A stretch of DNA of 11,407 nt from Pseudomonadota bacterium (GTDB taxonomy: Bacteria > Desulfobacterota > Desulfobulbia > Desulfobulbales > Desulfobulbaceae): positions 1 through 11,407 of the forward strand of contig WQUH01000166.1 in NCBI GenBank assembly GCA_009782165.1. Reading direction: 5' to 3'. Positions within the stretch are counted from its first letter, which is position 1, and each line of letters opens with the position of its first letter. A program made the translations under genes and the position numbers. Of the stretch, positions 7,040-11,407 are shown piece by piece. Below the pieces are notes generated by a model. The model saw only the letters and a list, made by a program, of their open reading frames with translations. It ran no database searches and was not told the DNA's origin.

Positions 7040-7766
7040 CCGCTGCTTTTTTCTTGCGCTCGTGCCGGCGCTGCTCCTGTTTGCCGCTGGCACGGCCGTC
7101 CGCGCCGAACCGGTCGATGCCGGCCGATACGACGCCTTCTGGCTGTGGGCCGGCGTCCAGCCGCAGCCTGTGCTGGCGCGCGCCAGCCGCATCTACCTGC
7201 TCGATGCCGAGGTCCGGCCCGGCAAGCCCGTGCGTTTCATCTCGCAGCGCCCGTCTGTGCCCCAGGTCCAGCACGCCGATGTCTGGATGGTGGTGCGGGT
7301 GAACACGCTGCAATGGCCTCCGGCCATCTATGCCCAGGTGCTGGCGGATCTGGCCCGCTGGCAACAGGCCGGCAACCGCATGGCCGGCATCCAGATCGAC
7401 TTCGACGCCCGCACCCGCCATCTCGAAGAGTATGTCCTGTTTTTGCACGACCTTCGCCAACGGCTGCCCGCTGACTGCCGCTTGAGCATCACCGGTCTGC
7501 TCGACTGGAGCGCCAACGGCGACCCGCGCGGCCTGGACGCCCTGGCCGGCATCGTGGACGAGGTTGTCCTCCAGATCTACCAGGGACGACGGGTGATTCC
7601 GGGCTACGAAACCTATCTGGCCCGGCTCGGCCATCTGAAGATTCCCTTCCGCATCGGCCTTCTCCAGGACGGAGAATGGCAAGAACCGGCCGAGCTTGCC
7701 GCCAACCCCTGGTTCCGGGGTTTTGTCGTCTTTTTGCACAACCCCGGAAGTCATTTGGGCAAGTAA
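7029..7766 (+). CDS. exported DUF3142-type protein
   Basis: From the ATT start the product has 245 residues and begins (M)TGNRCFFLALVPALLLFAA, with signal-peptide cleavage likely after AVRA (residue 26). From the GTG at 7062 it would have 234 residues and a signal lacking any n-region charge. The mature part, with DAFWLWAGVQPQP, IQIDFDART, LSITGLLDWSANGDP, VVLQIYQGR, PFRIGLLQDGEWQEP and FRGFVVFLHNPG, matches my memory of the DUF3142 family. The alternating strands and the QIDFD motif suggest a TIM-barrel-like fold of the glycoside-hydrolase kind, but this is inference and no reaction is known. It overlaps the upstream exported protein gene by 11 bp and is probably translated with it. A control region and the nuo operon follow, without a strong terminator between them. 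Confidence 0.75.
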   Translation: MTGNRCFFLALVPALLLFAAGTAVRAEPVDAGRYDAFWLWAGVQPQPVLARASRIYLLDAEVRPGKPVRFISQRPSVPQVQHADVWMVVRVNTLQWPPAIYAQVLADLARWQQAGNRMAGIQIDFDARTRHLEEYVLFLHDLRQRLPADCRLSITGLLDWSANGDPRGLDALAGIVDEVVLQIYQGRRVIPGYETYLARLGHLKIPFRIGLLQDGEWQEPAELAANPWFRGFVVFLHNPGSHLGK

Positions 7767-8000
7767 GGCCCCTCATCGCACAAGCCGCACAATCACGGTA
7801 TGGAGCGGTTGGAAGTCGCTCGTAGCGTAATTACTTTTATTTACTAGATAAATTTGGATGACATTTTTCCGGGAGTATTTCTCTTGACAGGGGATATGGC
7901 TGTCGGTAATGAATAGCCATTCATTATAGTTGACTGGAATAACCTGCTGTTCATAAAAGGTTTATGTTTCCATTTCACATCTGAAAAAGAGGTTGAACGC
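7767..8000 (+). promoter_or_regulatory. AT-rich control region of the nuo operon
   Basis: This gene-free stretch is clearly AT-richer than the coding DNA around it, especially from 7825. It has a perfect -35 box TTGACA (7884-7889), though the -10 at 17 bp (TAATGA) is poor. A second pair, TTGACT (7930-7935) and CATAAA (7952-7957), has a 16-bp spacer and better overall placement about 50 bp before nuoA. TATAGT (7925-7930) is a further -10-like box. A weak GAGCG/CGCTC stem (7803-7821) is the only terminator-like structure after the upstream gene. The nuoA Shine-Dalgarno sequence AAGAGG is near 7987-7992. The boxes are motif matches only. Confidence 0.5.
7907..7926. promoter_or_regulatory. perfect 8+8 inverted repeat, operator candidate for nuo
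   Basis: TAATGAAT (7907-7914) and ATTCATTA (7919-7926) are perfect inverted repeats around AGCC. The 20-bp site lies between two -35-like boxes in the nuo control region. The A/T-rich stem makes a protein-binding dyad more likely than an RNA hairpin. The regulator is unknown. Confidence 0.5.
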
Positions 8001-8360
8001 ATGGTGACGGAACTGGTGTTGTCGGCAATAGCCTTAATCGGGATTGCCCTCGTTGTCCCGGTGATCATGTTGGCGACAACGGTGTTTGGTCCGCGTGCCG
8101 CCGGGAAGCTCAAGAATCAGCCCTATGAGAGCGGCATCCGGCGGATGATCGGCCTGGCGGATCAGAAGTTCAGCGTCAAGTTTTACCTGCTGGCCATCCT
8201 GTTCCTGCTGTTCGATATCGAGGCGGTGTTCATGTACCCATGGGCGGTCAGCGTGCGCGAGCTGGGCTGGTTCGGGTTCGCGGAGATGTTCGTCTTCATG
8301 GTGCTGCTGTTGACTGGACTACTGTACATTCTTCGGAAAGGGGTGCTCAATTGGCGCTAG
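8001..8360 (+). CDS. nuoA: NADH-quinone oxidoreductase subunit A
   Basis: NuoA is a small membrane subunit of complex I beside the quinone-binding chamber, where the peripheral arm joins the membrane arm. The 119-residue product has three hydrophobic segments (about 5-28, 60-83 and 88-111). It carries the family signatures YESG (42-45) and KFYLLAILFLLFDIEAVFMYPWAV (60-83, with the conserved acids Asp72 and Glu74). The length is normal. The ATG at 8001 follows AAGAGG by about 8 bases. It is the first gene of the nuo cluster and its end overlaps the nuoB start. Expression probably comes from the control region just upstream. Confidence 0.96.
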   Translation: MVTELVLSAIALIGIALVVPVIMLATTVFGPRAAGKLKNQPYESGIRRMIGLADQKFSVKFYLLAILFLLFDIEAVFMYPWAVSVRELGWFGFAEMFVFMVLLLTGLLYILRKGVLNWR

Positions 8361-8863
8361 GATTAGAAGCAAGTCTGGGTGATTCGGTACTGACCACCAA
8401 GCTCGATGCAGTCATCAACTGGGGGCGTCAGTACTCTCTGTGGCCGTTTGTATTCGGGACCGCCTGCTGTGCGATCGAATTCATGAGCGCCGCCGCAAGT
8501 CAGCTCGATATTTCCCGCTGGGGCGCCGAGGTGGTGCGTTTTTCGCCCAGGCAGGCTGACCTGCTGCTGGTCTGCGGCACCATCAGCTACAAGCAGGCGC
8601 CGATTCTCAAGCAGATCTACGAGCAGATGCCCGAGCCCAAATGGGTCGTGGCCATGGGCGCCTGCGCCAGTTCCGGCGGCATCTACGACAACTACTGTAC
8701 TGTCCAGGGGATCGATACCATCATCCCGGTCGATGTGTACATCTCCGGTTGTCCTCCCCGGCCCGAGGCGGTGCTGGATGCCCTGATGCGGATCCAGGAT
8801 CAGATCAAGGGAGAAACGGTGCTGCGCGACCGCCACAAAGATTTCAAAGGGATTCTCGACTGA
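8351..8863 (+). CDS. nuoB: NADH-quinone oxidoreductase subunit B
   Basis: NuoB holds the terminal iron-sulfur cluster N2 ([4Fe-4S]) that passes electrons to quinone. The 170-residue product has the N2 ligands Cys39-Cys40 (GTACCAIEFM), Cys105 (MGACASSGG) and Cys134 (ISGCPPRPEA). The length is usual for the family. The frame is open upstream into nuoA, but the conserved N-terminus and AAAGGGG at 8337-8343 point to the TTG at 8351, which overlaps nuoA by 10 bp. No ATG or GTG exists between that codon and the conserved sequence. The stop lies one base before the ATG of nuoCD, which suggests coupled translation. Confidence 0.95.
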   Translation: MALGLEASLGDSVLTTKLDAVINWGRQYSLWPFVFGTACCAIEFMSAAASQLDISRWGAEVVRFSPRQADLLLVCGTISYKQAPILKQIYEQMPEPKWVVAMGACASSGGIYDNYCTVQGIDTIIPVDVYISGCPPRPEAVLDALMRIQDQIKGETVLRDRHKDFKGILD

Positions 8864-8864
8864 T

Positions 8865-10580
8865 ATGAATACGACGGCGCTAGAAGGACTCAAGGCCGCG
8901 TTTCCGGACGCATCCTGCACGACTTCAATCGACTCGGCGGTGCTGACGGTGCAGCCTGGCCAACTCGAATCAACGTTTGCCCGCCTGAAAAACGATCCGG
9001 CCTTTGACTTCGGCCTGCTGCTCGATGTGACCGCGGTCGACTATCTCACCTACCCGAAGCCGCGGGATGCGCGTTTTTCCGTGGTGTATACCCTGCGGAA
9101 CTGGGAGAGGAACATGCTGGTCCAGGTCCGGGTTCCGGTCGCCGACCCGGACGCGGGCGTGCCCTCGGCCACGCCGTTCTGGGCCTCGGCCAACTGGGGC
9201 GAGCGCGAGGTCTACGACCAGTACGGCATCAACTTTCAGGGACATCCCGACCTGCGCCGCATCCTCAACCATTGGCAGTTCCAGGGACATCCCCTGCGCA
9301 AGGACTATGCCATCGACCAGGGGCAGGTCTGTTACGAGAGCGACAGTCTGGAAAAGGAGATCAAGGCCCGGCTGGCGCACAACGGGGTCGATCAGACCGT
9401 GATGAGCGACATCAACACCGAGATCATGTATCTCAACCTGGGCCCCTCCCATCCGGCTACCCATGGCGCGATCCGCATCCTCACCGCCCTTGACGGCGAA
9501 ACCATCTTGGCCAACGTCAACGAGATCGGCTACCTCCATCGCGGCTTCGAAAAGACCGCCGAACACCGAACCTACAACCAGGTGATTCCCCTCACCGACC
9601 GGCTCAACTACTGCTCGGCCCTGATGAACAACATTGCCTACGCCAAGGCGGTGGAGTCCTGGCTTGGCATCGAGATCACCGAGCGCGCCAAGTTCATGCG
9701 GGTGATTCTGTCCGAGTTTTTCCGGGTGCAGGACCATCTGGTGTGCATTGCCGCCAACCTGGTCGACATGGGCGGCTTGACCAACTACTGGTATTTGTAC
9801 AACGAGAAGGAGGCCTCCTACGATTTCATCAGCCGGCTGACCGGGGCCCGCCTCACCAGTTCCTTTACCCGGATCGGCGGCATGGTCCGCGACTTCTACG
9901 AGGGATGGGAAGTCGACATGGAGCAGCAACTGCGGGGCATCGAGAAGGGCGTCAACGACTCGCTCAAACTGGTGCTGACCAACAGAATCGTCCACGACCG
10001 GACCCAGAACGTGTGCGTCATGCCCGCCGACCTGGCCCTGTCCTACGGCTACACCGGGCCCTGCCTGCGCGCCAGCGGCGTCCCCTTCGACCTGCGCAAG
10101 GACAACCCCTACTACCATTACGACACCTTCGATTTCACCGTCCCGATCGGCTCCACAGGCGATATCTACGACCGGATCATGATCCGCTACCAGGAGATCT
10201 TCCAGAGCATCGGCATCATCCGCCAGGCGATGAAACGCATCCCCAGGGGACCGGTGAGCATCAGCGACAACCATGTGGTTCTGCCGCCCAAGGCCGAGGT
10301 CTACCGGAACATCGAGGCGTTGGCCGGCCACTTCAAGCTGGTGTTCGACGGCGTGCAGGTGCCGGCCGGGGAATGGTACGACTCGTTCGAGGCCGCGAAC
10401 GGCGAGCTGGGCTTCTATTTCGTCTCCGACGGCTCCGGCCGGCCCTACAAGTGCAAGGTGCGGCCGCCGTGTTTCTACATGATGGGCGGATTCCACGAAA
10501 TGGTTGAAGGCGAAATGATTGCCGATGCCGTGATCAATCTCGGCAGCATCAATATTATTGGCGGAGAGTTAGACAGATGA
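8865..10580 (+). CDS. nuoCD: NADH-quinone oxidoreductase, fused subunits C and D
   Basis: One 571-residue frame holds both subunits of the complex I connecting module. Residues 1 to about 155 are NuoC (30-kDa type), ending in the signature GHPDLRRILNHWQFQGHPLRKDY (126-148). A linker of about 25 residues follows. From about 183 it is NuoD (49-kDa type), with GPSHPATHG (193-201, the quinone-site loop), GYLHRGFEKTAEHR, RGPVSISDN and the usual C-terminal GELDR. NuoD shapes the quinone-reduction site with NuoB; it descends from the hydrogenase large subunit but lacks the Ni ligands. Such fusions are known in E. coli and some other bacteria, while many species keep the genes separate. The ATG follows the nuoB stop by one base; a distant AAAGGGA (8846-8852) and coupling probably drive initiation. 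No frameshift or internal stop is seen. Confidence 0.96.
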   Translation: MNTTALEGLKAAFPDASCTTSIDSAVLTVQPGQLESTFARLKNDPAFDFGLLLDVTAVDYLTYPKPRDARFSVVYTLRNWERNMLVQVRVPVADPDAGVPSATPFWASANWGEREVYDQYGINFQGHPDLRRILNHWQFQGHPLRKDYAIDQGQVCYESDSLEKEIKARLAHNGVDQTVMSDINTEIMYLNLGPSHPATHGAIRILTALDGETILANVNEIGYLHRGFEKTAEHRTYNQVIPLTDRLNYCSALMNNIAYAKAVESWLGIEITERAKFMRVILSEFFRVQDHLVCIAANLVDMGGLTNYWYLYNEKEASYDFISRLTGARLTSSFTRIGGMVRDFYEGWEVDMEQQLRGIEKGVNDSLKLVLTNRIVHDRTQNVCVMPADLALSYGYTGPCLRASGVPFDLRKDNPYYHYDTFDFTVPIGSTGDIYDRIMIRYQEIFQSIGIIRQAMKRIPRGPVSISDNHVVLPPKAEVYRNIEALAGHFKLVFDGVQVPAGEWYDSFEAANGELGFYFVSDGSGRPYKCKVRPPCFYMMGGFHEMVEGEMIADAVINLGSINIIGGELDR

Positions 10581-11083
10581 GTGATCGATCACACCTGATG
10601 GCAACGGGACAACCCTTTGCCTTCGATGCGCAGAGGGATGCGGAATTCGAGCGCCTGGTCAAGCGGTATCCCACCAGGGAATCGATGATCTTGCCTTCGC
10701 TCTGGCTGGCGCAGGAGCAGGAAGGGTGGATCAGCGCCGAGGCCATGGCCTACATCGCCGACCGGATCGGCACCTTCCCCAGCATGGTGTACGAGGCGGC
10801 CACCTTCTACACCATGTACCACCTCCAGCCCAAGGGGAAGTACCATATCTGCGTGTGCCGGACGCTCTCCTGTTATCTGCTCGGCAAGCAGGAGATTGTC
10901 GACTGCCTGCGGCAGGAGTTGGGCATCAAACCCGGAGAGGTCAGCGCGGACGGCAAATTCAGCCTGGAAGAAGTGGAATGCCTCGGGCACTGCGGCACCG
11001 CTCCCGTGGTTCAGGTGAACGGAGAGTTCCATGAGGACATGAATGTCGCCAAACTCAAGGAACTCTTGGCCACGCTGCAATAA
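10577..11083 (+). CDS. nuoE: NADH-quinone oxidoreductase subunit E
   Basis: NuoE is the 24-kDa-type subunit of the NADH-input module and carries the [2Fe-2S] cluster N1a. The 168-residue product has a helical N-terminal part (residues 20-75, with [14 protein letters not shown] following) and a thioredoxin-like domain. The cluster ligands are Cys94 and Cys99 (CRTLSC) and Cys135 and Cys139 (CLGHC). The length is typical. The start overlaps the nuoCD stop as ATGA and follows GGAGAG (10563-10568) by 8 bases, which favours it over the internal Met8. An AGGAGAG directly after its stop serves nuoF. Confidence 0.96.
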   Translation: MSDRSHLMATGQPFAFDAQRDAEFERLVKRYPTRESMILPSLWLAQEQEGWISAEAMAYIADRIGTFPSMVYEAATFYTMYHLQPKGKYHICVCRTLSCYLLGKQEIVDCLRQELGIKPGEVSADGKFSLEEVECLGHCGTAPVVQVNGEFHEDMNVAKLKELLATLQ

Positions 11084-11096
11084 GGAGAGCAAACAG

Positions 11097-11407
11097 ATGC
11101 AAGTACAAGTACTCAGCGCCAGGTTTGACATTCCGGACGCCAACAGAATCGAGGTCGCCAAGCGGCATGGGGCCTACGCCACCCTGGACAGGGTCTTTGC
11201 CATGGAGCCCGCGGAGATCACCGAGGTGGTCAAGGCGAGCGGCTTGCGGGGCCGCGGCGGCGCCGGCTTTCCCACCGGGCTGAAATGGACGTTTCTGCCG
11301 AAGAACAGCGACAAGCCCGTCTATCTGGCGGTCAACTCGGACGAGTCGGAACCGGCCACCTTCAAGGATCGCTACATCCTGGTCCGCGACCCGCACATGC
11401 TGATCGA
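11097..11407 (+). CDS. nuoF: NADH-quinone oxidoreductase subunit F, 3' partial
   Basis: NuoF binds NADH and FMN and starts electron flow in complex I. Only the first 103 residues are in the window: [20 protein letters not shown], then the NADH-binding glycine-rich loop [13 protein letters not shown] (49-61) and the FMN-region motif [13 protein letters not shown] (80-92). The C-terminal iron-sulfur part (cluster N3) lies beyond the window end. The ATG follows AGGAGAG, and nuoE ends 13 bp upstream. The motif has Ala87 where most relatives have Gly (ESEPGTF). HoxF- or HndC-like flavoproteins share these motifs, but the nuo context decides the call. Confidence 0.93.
   Translation, partial: MQVQVLSARFDIPDANRIEVAKRHGAYATLDRVFAMEPAEITEVVKASGLRGRGGAGFPTGLKWTFLPKNSDKPVYLAVNSDESEPATFKDRYILVRDPHMLI

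Noticed and set aside
5108..7192. Minus-strand frame of 694 codons opposite the exported protein gene
   Set aside because: Its Arg/Gly-rich composition is typical of antisense translation of GC-rich genes, while the + strand frame has a signal peptide and coherent helical repeats.
7844..8113. Minus-strand frame of 89 codons across the nuo control region and nuoA
   Set aside because: It overlaps nuoA, has no recognisable protein features and no supporting ribosome site; it is best explained as chance.
8970..10496. Minus-strand frame of 508 codons opposite nuoCD
   Set aside because: The + strand frame is a clear NuoCD with conserved motifs end to end; the antisense frame is a shadow.

Overview
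The window looks like the chromosome of a GC-rich Gram-negative bacterium. Two signal-peptide proteins and the start of a 14-subunit-type respiratory complex I operon (nuoA, nuoB, fused nuoCD, nuoE, nuoF) support this. The NuoF N-terminus ([13 protein letters not shown], then [13 protein letters not shown]) and the nuoCD fusion would fit a proteobacterium in the broad sense, possibly a former deltaproteobacterium (Desulfobacterota). The lineage is an inference and cannot be fixed from this window.

Layout, all on the + strand. (1) 1-936: the 3' part of an alpha/beta hydrolase gene. (2) 937-1113: a short intergenic region packed with palindromes: a nested dispersed-type repeat, a weak terminator and a 28-bp unit that looks like a type I-E CRISPR repeat. 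(3) 1108-4197: a long open frame whose recognisable part is a piece of a phage or mobile-element 'polyvalent' protein, with an ADP-ribosyltransferase-like domain followed by an HELGH metallopeptidase domain. The recognisable homology stops exactly where a second copy of the CRISPR-like repeat (26/28 identical) begins at 3973. The phage-like fragment of about 2.86 kb is therefore bracketed by two directly oriented CRISPR-like repeats. (4) 4095-4625: a good sigma-70 promoter and ssb. (5) 4633-4762: a long T-rich tract, a 15-bp stem-tetraloop hairpin and a second inverted repeat. (6) 4814-7766: an exported helical-repeat protein and an overlapping exported DUF3142-type protein, which seems to start at an AUU codon behind a perfect Shine-Dalgarno sequence. 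(7) 7767-8000: an AT-rich control region with -35-like boxes and a perfect 8+8 inverted repeat. (8) 8001-11407: nuoA-nuoB-nuoCD-nuoE-nuoF, tightly packed with overlapping or near-overlapping ends; nuoF runs off the window.

The nuo genes form one transcription unit that encodes the proton-pumping NADH:quinone oxidoreductase: NuoA is a membrane subunit, NuoB and NuoCD the connecting and quinone module, and NuoE and NuoF the NADH-input module. The TPR-like/DUF3142 pair is a separate small operon for two envelope proteins of unknown function. The ssb gene has its own promoter. The most unusual part is the CRISPR-repeat-bracketed phage fragment between the hydrolase gene and ssb. It may be a relic of a degenerate array, a recombination scar, or an assembly join at a repeat.
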